A stretch of 64,000 bases of DNA from Dinochytrium kinnereticum. Lineage: Eukaryota; Chytridiomycota; Chytridiomycetes; Chytridiales; Chytridiaceae. The notes beneath the pieces are model-generated. The model was not told where the DNA came from. It made no database searches and was given only the letters and a program-made list of their open reading frames with translations. Numbering within the stretch: position 1 is the stretch's first letter; each line of letters begins with the position of its first letter. The stretch lies in assembly GCA_027604005.1 (NCBI GenBank), contig JADGJT010000065.1, positions 1 through 64,000 on the forward strand. The letters are read 5' to 3'. The position numbers and the translations under genes were made by a program. Positions 1 to 12,000 of this stretch are shown here, in pieces.

Positions 1-115
1 GAATGTCAGGCTGCGAAACCACCAGGCGTTGTGATTTCTTGTCTCCAACGTTGAAGTTGAAGTTGAGGTTGATCGCCTGGGCGTCCTTGGGCTCCTTGGA
101 CACCTTGGACCCCAT
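1..115 (-). CDS. Family A coiled-coil protein, 5' end only (partial)
   Basis: Only the first 38 codons are inside the window; the gene runs off the left edge. The translation begins MGSKVSKEPKDAQAINLNF and matches the full-length gene at 31627-34524 almost exactly (one coding base differs, giving Gln instead of Arg at codon 13). The MGxxxSK start is a textbook N-myristoylation signal, so the product is expected to be lipid-anchored at the cytosolic face of a membrane. The acceptor AG of a 5'-UTR intron lies directly before the ATG, as in the other copy. The rest of the protein cannot be seen, so the gene may or may not be intact. Function is unknown. Confidence 0.75.
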   Translation of the reverse strand, partial: MGSKVSKEPKDAQAINLNFNFNVGDKKSQRLVVSQPDI

Positions 116-197
116 CTGTCACAAGGCGTACTGTATCAAAAAGTGATTATCTGGTGCTATTTGCGAATGAGTCGATGGATAACTAATGAGAACATAC
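116..197 (-). other. 5'-UTR intron of the family A gene (left copy)
   Basis: An 82-nt GT-AG intron (donor GTATGT, acceptor GACAG) ends immediately before the start codon. It has the same length and near-identical sequence as the intron at 31545-31626 upstream of the second copy, differing by three bases. Confidence 0.7.
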
Positions 198-230
198 CTT
201 TGAAGTTTGGCTACCCGTACGAATAGAACC

Positions 231-1125
231 TTTAAGGGGGTTTGGGCTCTATTCAAGTGATCTCAGGACAGGGTTGAAGGAGTGATCGATCTCAAGAATA
301 TGGTCTGGCTCCTTCTGGAGCACAGCGACGAAGCTATCAAGAGAGAATGCTGATGAAAAAGCTCGACCACAATCCTTCAAGCAGCGGGAGAAACTCCGAC
401 TGCAAGGGGTGAACAGTTTCGGCGTTCCGCCGAGATGTCCGCGGAAGTTGATGGCTGCCGAGCAGCCGAGCAGAAGCTCAATGACAGATAACCTTCAAAG
501 AGGCTGTTAGAGCAGTGGCTGGAGGAAAGTGTTGAGGTATCGCCTGCAGCTGGACTTGCTCGAAGGCCGTTTGACTGACACCAGAGTTTGTTTTTGGTCA
601 GAAAAAAGCTCTGGAGTATTTTCCAAAGTCCGACGCAAAAGAAAGAGAGCGTGTGCTACACACCGCCCATCCGCCAGCCTCCGCTTGGGTCGCGATCAAA
701 GTTACGTACCGAGCGAGCATGAGCTGAACATCCAAAGTCGCTCATGAAGCAAACATCGACTTAGACCTCGACTTGGAGCGTTGACCATTGTTGGGATTGC
801 ATTGTTGAGGTGAGATATGAATCATTGCAAACGTCCTGGAACCTCTTTAAAGTCAACGAGAAATCTACATAGCAAAAGGATGAGAATAGAGACGACATAA
901 TACTAATTAATGTAAGGCCTTTCAACGTCATTTGTACGTCTGAAGGGGGGTTTTTTGTGTAAAATGAATAGAGAAAGGCGCGATAAAGGATTTGCCTTGC
1001 CAACAACTGGTGTAGAATGCAGACTTAGTGCAGCGATATCGCTGGCGCATTATTGGGATTGTCGAAATGTGTGGTTTTGCCTTGAAACCAGCTGTCGTCG
1101 CTCGTTTTGCTGCAATTGAACAATA
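231..1125. promoter_or_regulatory. Divergent intergenic region between family A and PhzF genes
   Basis: No convincing gene is present in about 0.9 kb. Short ORFs here have no splice or domain support. A block at 304-320 (reverse complement CTCCAGAAGGAGCCAGA) recurs at nearly the same distance from the start codon of the second family A gene, so it may be a shared promoter or UTR element. Confidence 0.4.
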
Positions 1126-2228
1126 ATGCCAGTCACCTTTGTAAGTGCTTGGGCATCTTCAACTCTGACCCAGTTAATGCGACCTGCATGAACTGAACGA
1201 AAACTGTAGACAATAGTTGATGCATTCACTCCAACGCCATTCAGCGGAAACCCGGCAAGCGTGATTGTCCTCGACGGCCCCAACTACCCACCCGAAGAAC
1301 TAATGCAGAGCATTGCCCAGGAGTTCAACTTGTCCGAAACTGCATTTCTTATTCGAAGATCTCCAATCAACTTAGATGGCCGCCCGCTGTTTTCTTTACG
1401 GTGGTTTACAGCGGAGGTGGAGGTGGATCTTTGCGGGCATGCGACATTGGCCAGTGCCCATGTATTGTTCACGGAAATCCTCAAGAAAGATATTCTGCCG
1501 TCAAGGACGGTTGACTTTGACACCAGAAGCGGGATACTCACAGCTTCACTTGTACCAGCTCTTTCCAGCAGTGATGCGTCCCCTTTGATATCATTGAATT
1601 TTCCAGAGATGCCAACGAGACCCCTTGATAATGATCCTGCCATATTATTGGCCCTGGAGAGCTGCTTTGGTATTCCACGAGAACGATATTTGTTTGTTGG
1701 GAGATCGGATTACTCCAAGGATTTCGATGTTATTGTTGAAGTGGCTAGTCATGAGGATATTGGGAGTCTAAAACCAGATGTTGGCGAGCTGGTTAGTGCA
1801 TCGAAATCCTATTTCTTTCATGCTTTGCGAGGTCAAACCTTGGGCCGCATAGCTCGTCTTAACCTGTCCATTTCTGACATGGGCAACCGCCACTATTTTA
1901 GAACCACCTTGAGAATGTTCGCTGCGTCATCATAACCAGCGAGGCTGATACCTCCCTACATGGAGAATCCACAACATTCGTCTCGCGTGTTGTTTGCCCC
2001 AACTGCTCTGTGCCTGAAGATCCTGTAACGGGCTCAGCACACTGCACGATGGCATTCCACTATGGCCCCAGATTCTTAAATGGTGGTACTGTTGCTCACA
2101 TGTTCGCTAAACAGCTTTCCCCGCGTGGCGGAGAAATGGACGTAATCTGGGATTCAGCAAGAAGGAGGGTGGAGCTTAGAGGGCGAGCCATAAGTGTATC
2201 GCAGGGGACCATGTTTGTGGATATTTAA
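1126..2228 (+). CDS. PhzF-family isomerase/epimerase-like protein
   Basis: Predicted product is 307 aa from three exons: 1126-1140, 1210-1791 and 1902-2228. The five-codon first exon ends at a GTAAGT donor, and the join gives the usual family start (VDAFTPTPFSGNPAS). Family hallmarks are visible: SETAF, whose Glu is the catalytic acid/base in PhzF, then DLCGHATLASAHVL, and near the C-terminus EDPVTGSAH. The second intron (donor GTTAGT) repairs what otherwise looks like a frameshift. PhzF-fold enzymes catalyse isomerisations and diaminopimelate-epimerase-like reactions; the substrate of fungal members is mostly unknown. The introns argue for a native fungal gene rather than recent bacterial transfer. 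It lies between the family A fragment and the first family B gene. Confidence 0.88.
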
Positions 2229-2480
2229 CGGCTCACATTGTATTTTTAATGTAAAGCTTATTGGAATAGCTGTATCGCCTCTGTCCCGCATGATGTGTTG
2301 ATTTTTTTCCTTCAGAATGCTAACGGAGAGTTCTCCTCTTTTCCTGCGATCAATATCAACACTCTTAACTTTTGTTGCGATATCTTTGATTGTTCTTCCG
2401 CTCTTCATCGTATCCTCACTCCAGGATTTCGTGGCGACGAGACGAGCCAAAGGTTCGTGTCTGAAGGGCCGTCACACAAC

Positions 2481-4155
2481 ATGCCATTGTTCATTGCAAT
2501 CCCAGGGGAGGAGAGCCCGTTGCTCGTCCCGCATCCGGCGCCGCCGAGGCATCAGGAACGGGCCAGAAGTCGAGGGATATGTGAGTTCGATCTGTTCATT
2601 GCATCCCGCTGTTTCCCTCCCTCCGTAACATGGGCGGATCCAATATTTGAGCCTTCGAAAATGCTCACCAACCTCTTGCTTTCTGTGTTGCGAAATGGCA
2701 GGTGGGGGCTGGACGATGAATATTCCAAAGCATTCCTTCTTTGTCTTCCTAATTATGGCCTTTTTTGTTGCCTGGGGGATCATCTCGGAGCTATTCAATT
2801 CGGTAGGCCACCAATACTTCCTTTTCCTCACACAAGATGATGCTAATGGGTGCACTGCAAGTAGGCTTCATCGTTCGAGCTGCCTTCCATCGACGGGCAT
2901 AGCACAGATATATGCAGTGAACAAAGGATCATCTACCCCAGAGCCAACACGAACATCAATATCATAAATCCAATAAGCACACTTAAGATTAACGTCATAG
3001 GACAGGGCTTCGCCGTCATCAACTTTACTCTCAGCGATACCCTTAATCACCTCCAAATATCCACCCATTTCCATGCACGAACGGGGCATGAGAAGCATCA
3101 ACACGTCGATTACAACGAAGAGTGGCAGAAGGATAGAAGAACGTTAATCGTGAACGTGACCACCCCACCATCCGCCGCTCATATACAAGGCTGTACGGTC
3201 GCCGCAATCGCCGTTAATTTACCCCAATATTTTTCTGATGGCATCAACATTGAACTCTCTGGATCCTCCCTCACAGTAATGGGGGATTTTCAAAGACAAA
3301 AACTGGGCTCCTTTGAGCTAATTACGACATCCGTTCTGATGAACCTGACAAATACAGAGATTGTGGAGAGTCTCAGGGTTGAGGCACAGTCTGGTGCCGT
3401 ATACATGGGAGTAAGTATTTGATTGTTTCTTATCAAGTAACTTATCGTCTTTCGTAAAAAGTTCGTGAAGGCTGGAAAGTTGACCTTAAACTTGAATCGG
3501 GCATCCCTTACCATGGATGAAATATATTTAGACGAAGGAGAGATGATCAGCAGTATCGGGAATATGATAGGAAAATCTATTATGGTGCTGAAGAGTCTGA
3601 AGTTATCCTCGGACTATGGCACATTAGTTTTGATGGTATGATACTCTCTTGGCTTTCAGCGGTCTTATGCTATTCTCAGGGCATCAAGATCAGCGGCCAA
3701 CTCAAAGCCTTTGCCAACAAGGGCGAAATCATCGTCCAGAAATTGTTTGGCCCTTACAACCTCATTGATGTCAGATCGGGTCGAGAAGGCATCACTATGG
3801 AAGATCTCGATGCATCCACCAGCGCCATTGGCTCAGTAGTTCAATTGCAGACTGCGTCTGGAACAATTGGTGCGAGTATTGTGAGTCAATACCTTCAATC
3901 TCATTGTGATTTTACTTATTCATTTTTTTGATGCTGATGGAACTGTTTTTCGTTTATAACTAGCTGGGATATAAAGGAAAGATTTTTATGGAGAGTATTT
4001 CAGGACAAGTTTCGGCGAAAGGTGACCATTTAGAATGGCTCAAAGAGGCGCCGCAGAGGTTGGTGGGAGGTCGTTTTGCGGATAATAGATCTCAAGCGAT
4101 GCATGAGCTGACTACCAACACTCGAAGCGGAAATGCCTTCATTACGTTCATCTAA
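2481..4155 (+). CDS. Family B single-pass membrane protein (copy 1)
   Basis: Six exons: 2481-2580, 2702-2802, 2865-3410, 3462-3635, 3680-3880 and 3964-4155, giving 437 aa. A cytosolic N-terminus of about 40 aa (start MPLFIAIPGEESPLLVPH) is followed by one hydrophobic segment at about residues 45-65 (FFVFLIMAFFVAWGIISELF) and a long C-terminal domain. The orientation suggests a type II protein with the large domain outside the cytosol. The ectodomain contains repeated short strands with Gly/Ser turns (ITMEDLDASTSAIGS, TASGTIGASI), reminiscent of DUF4097/adhesin-like beta-solenoids, but this resemblance is by eye only. The gene at 35805-37440 is a clear paralogue: exons 2, 4, 5 and 6 have identical lengths (101, 174, 201 and 192 nt), exons 1 and 3 differ by a few bases, and every intron phase is the same. 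Function is unknown. Confidence 0.82.
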
Positions 4156-4482
4156 TTTTTCTCTTTGGCATCTCCCTGCTGATGATTTGTACACCCCCTA
4201 CACACATTCTTTGCCCTCCAATTTATATGTATTCACCTCATTTTAACTTAATACATTGAAGACCTCTGAATTTGTTTCCTTTCATTCCTTTCATTTGCTC
4301 CGCACAGTTACTGACAGACGGAGAAAAGGAGGTACGAGAAAAAGAAAAAAGTCAAGTGGCAGAGTTAGAATCAGCCCCGCGCCAACACTTCTTTTTAGTG
4401 GTTTTAACACAAAATAAACAGAAATGGACGATGACATCTATATTACAAAGAAAGAAGTAAATCAAAGTAAAGAGCTTATCTT
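4156..4482. other. Convergent 3' intergenic region
   Basis: AT-rich spacer between the stop codons of the family B gene and the MCP1-like gene. It presumably holds both 3' UTRs. No gene seen. Confidence 0.5.
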
Positions 4483-5567
4483 TCATTGAATCTCCCCCAT
4501 AACCAAACCTCCAAACACTTCGTTCATCTCCCTCCAAAGCTTCTCTTTTGGAACCTGTGGCCACGGCACAGCAACCCCTCCATCATCCCCTAAGATCCAC
4601 TTCAAAGCCCCTCTAATACCACCATACCGACCCGCAGCTATGGAGGCGATCGTCAAACCAACGACGCCAACTCCAACAACCCCAATGCGGACGTAGGATG
4701 AGGATTTGACTGCCTCCCAACGTGACTTTGGTGGTTCTTGGTCAGTTGGGTCCCCTTTCTTCACAAAGAGATTGGGGAAAGATGGGCGCACGTTAAATGT
4801 CTTGAGGGCGGACGATGCGCCGTAGATTCCATGGTAGATTGAGGTGGAGCCTAGGAGGAGGTAGGCTAGGGTTGTTTTGAGTGGGATTTGTTGGATGGAC
4901 CATGTGATGTAGGTCAAGTCTAAGACGTTTGCATCCGAGAATGCTACGCAATTGAACAGTTAGTATACATGAATGAAGAATCTCTCAAATCAAACGAAGC
5001 ACCGAAAGGCATGAGTTCAAGAGCATCGTGCTTCGCTTACCCATCACGGATTTTATTCTGGTGTCAGCAACGTGCCAAAAGTAGAGTCCAGCAAGCATGT
5101 AACCGGTAAGTCGATGCAGCTTCATCTCTAAAAGACCTTTCGAAACAGCCTTGCCCTTTGGTGGGGCCGACTCCATCGACTCTTTAACCAGCTTATCCTG
5201 TTCGATCTGCCCATCTTTCCTCATCGAGACCGTCCCACGCTTCTTCTTCAAAGTCCGGATAATGACACGACCCACCGATGCCGAAAGATGCACAAAGACA
5301 CTCCCAAACACAATTGTAACCTCAACGGTGGGGTCTTGAGCGATCTTAAGAATAAGGGGTCGAGCATGATTTAAAAATGTGCCAAAGGTAAACTAAGGAA
5401 ACTGATAGGTGTACCTTCCTCACGGCCACCAAGGCGGATTCAGCGAGTTGGAAGTCTAGACATGCCAGGAAATGTCCGGAAAGGTGCGCTGTGAGGAATG
5501 CTGTGAATGCGAGACCTGATCCTGCCTGGATCTTTCGAAGGATGTCGTCTGCAAGGGTGAGGGACAT
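4483..5567 (-). CDS. MCP1-like mitochondrial membrane protein (DUF1691 family)
   Basis: Three exons on the minus strand (5567-5415, 5344-5041, 4943-4483) give 305 aa. The first exon encodes a helix around AHLSGHFLACLDFQ. The second carries a basic loop and HRLTGYMLAGLYFWH, and the third has TWSIQQIPLKTTLAYLLLG plus a C-terminal hydrophobic stretch (IGVVGVGVVGLTIASIAAG). Two tandem halves with His residues in membrane helices are typical of DUF1691, found in yeast Mcp1, a mitochondrial outer-membrane protein that suppresses ERMES defects through lipid homeostasis. The family assignment rests on recognised pattern and topology, not an alignment. The start ATG at 5567 is the first in frame. Confidence 0.68.
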
Positions 5568-6100
5568 TATTTTTGTGCCTGCAGACAAGTTGCGTGAAAA
5601 TCAACTTTGGTAGCTTCACCATCAAAATCCTTAAGTAAAGTAAGAATAGTACTATCGGAGGGATGGAGAAGGGCAGGATGGACAACTATTATTGTACTTA
5701 TTTATTCGAAAGGGCGATCTTTCAAGAGGAATAACCTGCTCGGACAAAGTAAGAAGGAGGAAGAGGCCAGGAAGGAAAGGAGGCATCAACGGCATTTCAG
5801 CCTGCATCCTCGCCTTCAAAGCCATAGCTCTGGCATGGAGGCAGATTAGCAGGCTGTATGTACTCTAACCCCGTCAATCCACTTTTGGGCAATAACTAAT
5901 GCCTAAAGATCTTCAAGGGGTATATCAAAGTAAGGGGGATAAACAACAGAAAGAAAAGAGAAAAAATGCATCAGGCGCGCCAATTGATATAACCGTCATC
6001 ACTTTATTGCATTCTACAATCAGTAAGTTGAGTGATCAAAAAAGCAACAAAAGAAAAGTAGATGCCACATTACAATGTAGAACTAATCACAAAATGATCA
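5568..6100. other. Intergenic region, no gene seen
   Basis: Spacer between the MCP1-like start and the YME2 stop, both on the minus strand. It should hold the MCP1-like promoter and the YME2 3' UTR. No supported ORF. Confidence 0.45.
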
Positions 6101-8963
6101 TCAATCCGCAAGCTTTAGATTCTTCTTCCAAGCCTTCTCCTCAGAATCCCACAAAGAAATCTTGGCCTGAGACTCTCCAATCTGCTTCGCCAAAAATTCA
6201 AGCCGAGACTCCACATCACGCTTCCCAGCACGAGTCATAGAATCTTTTGTCGTCGAGACTAAAGCCTTGGCCAAGGCGGTCATCTCCTGTTCGTACTTTA
6301 AAATCTTTCCCTCCTCGTCCTTAGTGAGATACTTTGTCGTCTGGATGCCCATTATCGCTGACAACTTCGCGTCATGGACCAGTTGAGCGAAGGCAACCTT
6401 ATAAATAGGCTTTCCGGCCTTAATAACAAACGGCCGGCCTTACAAAATATCAGCCAACTCAAAGGATAAGAAAATACCGTTTTGGAGCCCGACAGAGACA
6501 AGACCAGCCCGCTCAATAGCCTGAATAGCATTCTCCTCACCCTTGAAAAGCGGGTGGTATCGCAAGTCATCGTAAGAGATCTCGTCGTACTTTGCTAAAA
6601 GCTGGACGATCTTCCAAAACTGCACAGGGGACCAGTCGACCGTCTCCTTTTCCAGGATTGAAGCGTCCTCCCTCAGACCCACTTTACGAATCTCATTTAG
6701 CGATCTATTGACAATGTCACTGAAAGATCGAGAGATAACCTCCGAGAAGCCAAGAGACTGAGAGCTCTGCTTTGTCGCTTGAATCTTCTGGACCAAAAGC
6801 TCGAGATCGGTTAATCGGCCACCAATGGCCTCAATGCATTTATCGAGCTCACTAGGCGAGAAAACGATACCAAGGCGACGGCGGACATAAGATTGTGCAC
6901 TCTCAAACTTGGCGTCAGTTAGTAACACTGTCTCAACAGTCTTCTTCGGGATAACTAGCAAACAAAATGTTAAAACAATTCCAAACAGAAAAGGTAAGTG
7001 CAAACCTTTTCCGAGACGCTTCTGAGCAGCAGAGTTGTTGCTCACAAATACAACATGAGCAATCTGGTTGTCCGCAAGTACAGCCGCCCACTCCGCAATG
7101 ATGTCATATATGTAACTATTACGGCCCTTCTCTTTGGAAAGGAACTCGTCAATGACGATAACCGGGTAGTCGACTTCGATGGTACTGGACATCTCCGTAG
7201 ACTCTTGCGCCTCATAGCTGCTTGATAGACCGCTACCACCAGTAAGTTCGGCTTCCTTCGACTCGCTAATAGCCGTTTGTCTTGCCTGTCTTTGCTTTGA
7301 GGTGATGCGGTTCAGAGAGATCGTGACTAGCTCAAGCATTCTTCGAATCTGCTCTTCATTGGTCGAAGCAATGCCTGCGTTTTATTTGCTAGTAAGATAC
7401 GAAAGTGCATACTCGGAATTATTCACTCACCAGCTTTAGCCCCAGTGGACGCGGTAATGAGAGTATCTATGAAAGATCCCGCTGATACGAACCAGGTAAA
7501 GATCGGGAAGTATCCGATCTGTTTAGCAAGATTACTTAGCATAACGTGGTCCCTCTGGGTCACAAGTTCGTTGCAATCAATATGCAGTTTGTATGGCATC
7601 GACCGGACAGTCTGTTTGACTAGCTGTGACTTGCCTGCCCCATCAGGTCCAGAGATGAGAACAAATGTTTCTAAAAGATAAAATGTTAATAATGCAACTT
7701 AACATAAAATGATCCCAACATACGAGGTGTCTCTCGCAGAATAGCGGCCAGTCTGGTCTTATGCGCCTCGAATTCTCCAAAAAGCTCATCCGGGATCTCT
7801 TTTTCCTTCAAATATTTCCCACCATAAATCCTGTCCTTTACGTAAGAAGTGATGTACTTTGCCCAGTCAACCATTGCATCATGCACGCTGAAGCGATGAG
7901 TCACTTCATTCGTAACGAAAAATATCCGCAATGGATCAAAGATAATGATAGAAAGGCCTGCAAGAATACCCAAAATGATGGGTAAACTAATCCGAGGGTG
8001 ATCCTTGACAAAGGTAAAGACGTAATTGCGGATAAGAGGCTATCAAAAGTATAAGCAGGTAGGTAGAAACTAGAGATCCTACAGGCTCGTATTCGACCGT
8101 TATCAACGAGGACCCGACTTGCCGCCCCTGAAGACAGGTTCTCGCAGCCGTGGCGGACCGAATGCGCGAGAACTGAATGTGACCGACAGTCTTCACTTCC
8201 TTTCCGGGAACCTGAACCAGAGATATGTCCTCAATTTTCCCGAAAGGTCGAAACTCTGTGAACAGTTGCTGTGAGGTGAGTGCCGGCCCTGAAAACTCGA
8301 CGCGAACTCTATGGGAGCAAATGAGATTGATCTAACACCAGGAGGCAAACCTGCTGGTAGGGACGGATGATTGAATGTCCTCCACGAAAGGCTCTCCCTA
8401 AAGTAGACAAAACGGAATGCATTGCAATCAATAATCCATACTGAACAACGGATGCATTACCTTCACAAGGTATGGGTTAATCTTCGCAAAGTTAAAAGAC
8501 GATCGCAGACCCTTAGTATCAATATGGTTCTTTATAACCTGGAATGCTTCCTCGACAGAGCCGCCCTCGTAGGTAAAGTGGAGCAAAACTCCACCCTCCT
8601 TAACATTGGCCACAGAGCTCTGATAGGTAAACCTTGCGGGGAAGGCATCCTGCTCAGGAAGGATAGAGTTCTTGGCCTCCTGCCGAAGTGAGTTTGCGTA
8701 CTGCTTGATCCAATAGTGTCTGGGATCAAACCTCCCCATCTTCACAGGGAAGATGTTCTCCAGCCAGATGGATCCACGCAGGAATGGACGCACCTCCGTC
8801 GGTGCTGCAGTCTGTGGCAAATAGGGTCAGCCAACGTGCGATCGCAGCGCATGCCGTCTTCAGCGGGGCTTACAGCAGAGACGGCGGTTGATTCGAAGCG
8901 CAGCAGCTGCCGGCCCGTCGCCCTTGACAGCGCTGCCGCCACCTGCGACCGAAAGAGAAGCAT
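6101..8963 (-). CDS. YME2: Mitochondrial escape protein 2 (Yme2/Rna12 family)
   Basis: Nine exons (8963-8874, 8811-8461, 8397-8351, 8308-8083, 8039-7724, 7670-7431, 7374-7006, 6954-6478, 6438-6101) give 817 aa, near the family's usual 850. The N-terminus MLLFRSQVAAALSRATGR is a strong mitochondrial presequence. An RRM-like domain follows at about residues 165-238 (VRVEFSGPALTSQQLF), then an inner-membrane helix at about 255-277 (PIILGILAGLSIIIFDPL) and an ATPase-like domain with Walker A GPDGAGKS near 350 and an acidic VIVIDEF strand. The C-terminus is a charged coiled coil. Yeast Yme2 is an inner-membrane protein affecting nucleoid structure and mtDNA escape. The start lies only 43 bp from that of the divergent PPR gene. 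Confidence 0.92.
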
Positions 8964-9006
8964 TGGTTGTCCTCCACCGAAAAAAAATTAGGGCTTCAGG
9001 GGTTGC
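8964..9006. promoter_or_regulatory. 43-bp bidirectional spacer, YME2 / PPR gene
   Basis: The proposed start codons of YME2 (minus) and the PPR gene (plus) are separated by 43 bp containing an A8 tract. Transcription starts must lie in or very near this spacer, or the two 5' UTRs overlap. Confidence 0.5.
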
Positions 9007-12000
9007 ATGCAGCTTGCACTCCTCTACAGATGCCTGCGACGATGCCGCCCTCGTGTTGACGAAGGTGGCCGCAGGCATCACGGCCACTGCGTGAATCGGT
9101 GGAGCAGTAGTCTTTCTGCAGTGGAGAGGAGCAAGGCGGAAGAGGAGCTGGTGAGCAGATTGGCATGGGCGATGGATTGCTGACCGTTCAAAAGAACGAT
9201 GTGTGGGCTAGCCATATGCACTTGCGGCGATCGAAGCGGCTTTGCGGGGAGAAACCAGAATACTATGGCCAACTCATTGATCGCTTTAGTCGGCTTCGGC
9301 ATCCGCAGAAGATCCCTCGCGTACTTTCCCTCATCAGCGACATGAGGTCGTGTGGGCACCCTGTAACTCCCGAGGTGTACGCGAGTCTGATGAATGCATA
9401 TGTGAAGTCTGCGCAGAATGAAAGGGCTCGACAAGTGTTCAATGAGATGAAAAGAGAGGGTTTGAAGCCAACGAGGCTAGCTTTTCACTGCCTCTTGGCT
9501 TGCGAAATGAAAAACTGTGATGTTGCTGCCGCCGAAGGCTGGATTCGGATAATGGAAGAGGATGGAATGAGCCCGAACGCCGAAACCTATTATCATATGA
9601 CGCGCATCCATATTGCAATGGGAAACGATCAGGAGGTGGAGAGGTATACCGATATGATGTTACCAAATACCTTGGACGCGAAGACGGACGATGCGGATAC
9701 CGATACCCCCGTAGTTCAATTGTTGGAGACAATTGTATTTCAATGCATCAATCGTAACATGCCAAAAACTGCAGTCTCTGTGATAGGAAAGCTCTGCTTA
9801 AGCGACCCGTCACCCCCTAACCCCAAAAGCAGGCTTGCTAAACTGATGAACGCGTTGGCAAGGAAAGGTGATGTGGGTGGCACCACATTGATACGAAACG
9901 CTATGATTTCACTAGGTTTGAATCTCCACGATGATATCTTCTCGCAAATGGCCCTAGCCTATGCTGCGTCAGGGGATATCGAGGCATCGCTAAATCACAT
10001 GGCAAGTGTACTTTCTCGGGGCCATGCTTTACGTCTGGATACTGTTATCGACATTACAAGGGCGACTTGGAGGAGCCAACCTCTGCAACTTCGAAGGCTT
10101 CTTAAGTTTTTAAAGAAAGGAAAGACAAGACTCTCTTTGAAAGCTCTTAAGATCATAGAGGAAGCATTTAGACTGCAGGGTGATATAGAAGGCCTTCAAA
10201 TGGTTCTCGATGAGGCGTTGATGTTGGATGCTAGCAGTGACCCGAGCCTTCATGAATTTATCATTATGACTGCTTTACAAGTCGGAGACTGGGATTCGAT
10301 GAAGTGCGCTTATGAGAAGCTCTCGGCTGCAAAAAGGATAACTCAGGTGGCATATGAGCCTATGCTTCTTGGATCGATTGCAACAGGAGACTGGAATCGC
10401 GCGTTATCCCTCTTGAAAAGCATCTCAAGGATTCCATCGCAATCTACTCGTCTATTGCTGGCATGGGGCCTTCAGAAGTCGACCTCTAAGCTTCTACACG
10501 CATCTAATTGGCCCAAATTCCACAAGTTCTTTGCTCTAGCCAAAGCATCATCTTGTGCTAATGGTGAATTCGAAGTCACTCTTAGTGGGAGCACGTCTAT
10601 CCTCAAATTTCTCACCAATAAGGATCTTTTAGCGGCTCTACAGCCTTATCGGGAAATGAAAGTATGCGGCGCGCTTCCTACACCCCACGCCTTAAACTCA
10701 CTCATCATCGCATCCTGTTCTGCCGGTGAGATCGATATCGCAATAGAAGTATTGCAGGATGCAGTCAGAGTGCGAGAGGCTGTAGAGAACGGTCCTTTTA
10801 CCGTTATCGAAGCCAGATATCAGGATGAACGGCGGGGCAGTATTATTTCCCAGGCATCTGTGGATCAATTGTCGCGGATCTGTATTAACTCAGGAGATTC
10901 ACGACGGTTAAGTGTTGTTTTGGAACTCTTAAAACAGCTCGGGATGTATCCTCAAAACCTCATCCTCCTCATTTCAGCTTTTCTGGAAAAAGAAAGTTTG
11001 AACGAGGCACTTGGTGTCATTGATGACGGGTTAAAAACCCGTCATTATGACCGTTCTTACATTTTGGCGGCAATCAACAAGATTCTAAAGTTTTGCGTAC
11101 CGAATCCTCGGTTCTGGCCTTACATCGAAGCTTGTAAGAGAGCAATTGAAAGCGCAAACGTTGTACCAGACGAGAGGACCTACCAGCTTTTAATACAGCA
11201 TGCTGCTTCTACTACGCACGGAGAAAATGATGTCGAAGAGTTTAGAAAGAAAGTGGCAGGCTTGAAGCGAGCAGAATCCACCTCCGCGCCATCAAACAAA
11301 ACTCATCTCGCCAATAAGTCCGAGGAGGTCGAACTTTATACTGCAAATAATGATTGGACTAAACAGCAGTCGGACGCCTTTAACTGCACCGCCTTGGATT
11401 ATCTTGTGAGAAAACGGGATTACAAGGGGTTTTATAAGTCGTTAATGAGAATTCAAGAGGGGCAACAGGAAGCGTGGTCACCCAAACTTTACTCCTCTGC
11501 CATCTATGGGTTAAGTAGATGGGGAATGCCGTCACTTGCCATGAAGTACTTATTAGAGATGAGGACGGCCGGTATTAAGCCCGATGCGGGAATCTACGCT
11601 GCACTTTTGAGTTGTTTCGCCGCTGCTGATCAGCCTAATGGGTTCATGGACTGTGTGAAGATGCTGAGGGCGGATTGTTGTGCAATGACCCCGCCTCTTT
11701 CCCGAGTTTTGGTGAAGTACATGGCGTTAAGTGATAGTTTGGGAAGCGATTTTGTTGAGACACTAAAGGAATTAAATGTACCTTTGAACCCCATGACATG
11801 CCTGACTTTGATGGAAGGGTTTGCTGTACGGGGGGACGTGAAAGCTTTGGAGAGAGCGAGAAGAATTTCGGAGGAAATGGGCGACTTTAGAGTCTCCGAG
11901 GCTTTTTTCGTGTCGATCGTCAGGTGCTACTGCCGAGCCGCAGTCCCCAACAGAGTCGCCGAGTCAATCGCAGAAATGAAGAATGCTGGGTTTGGCCAGC

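Noticed and set aside
1832..1935. Apparent frameshift or pseudogene break in the PhzF gene
   Set aside because: An intron from 1792 to 1901 (GTTAGT to TTTTAG) restores the conserved protein perfectly.
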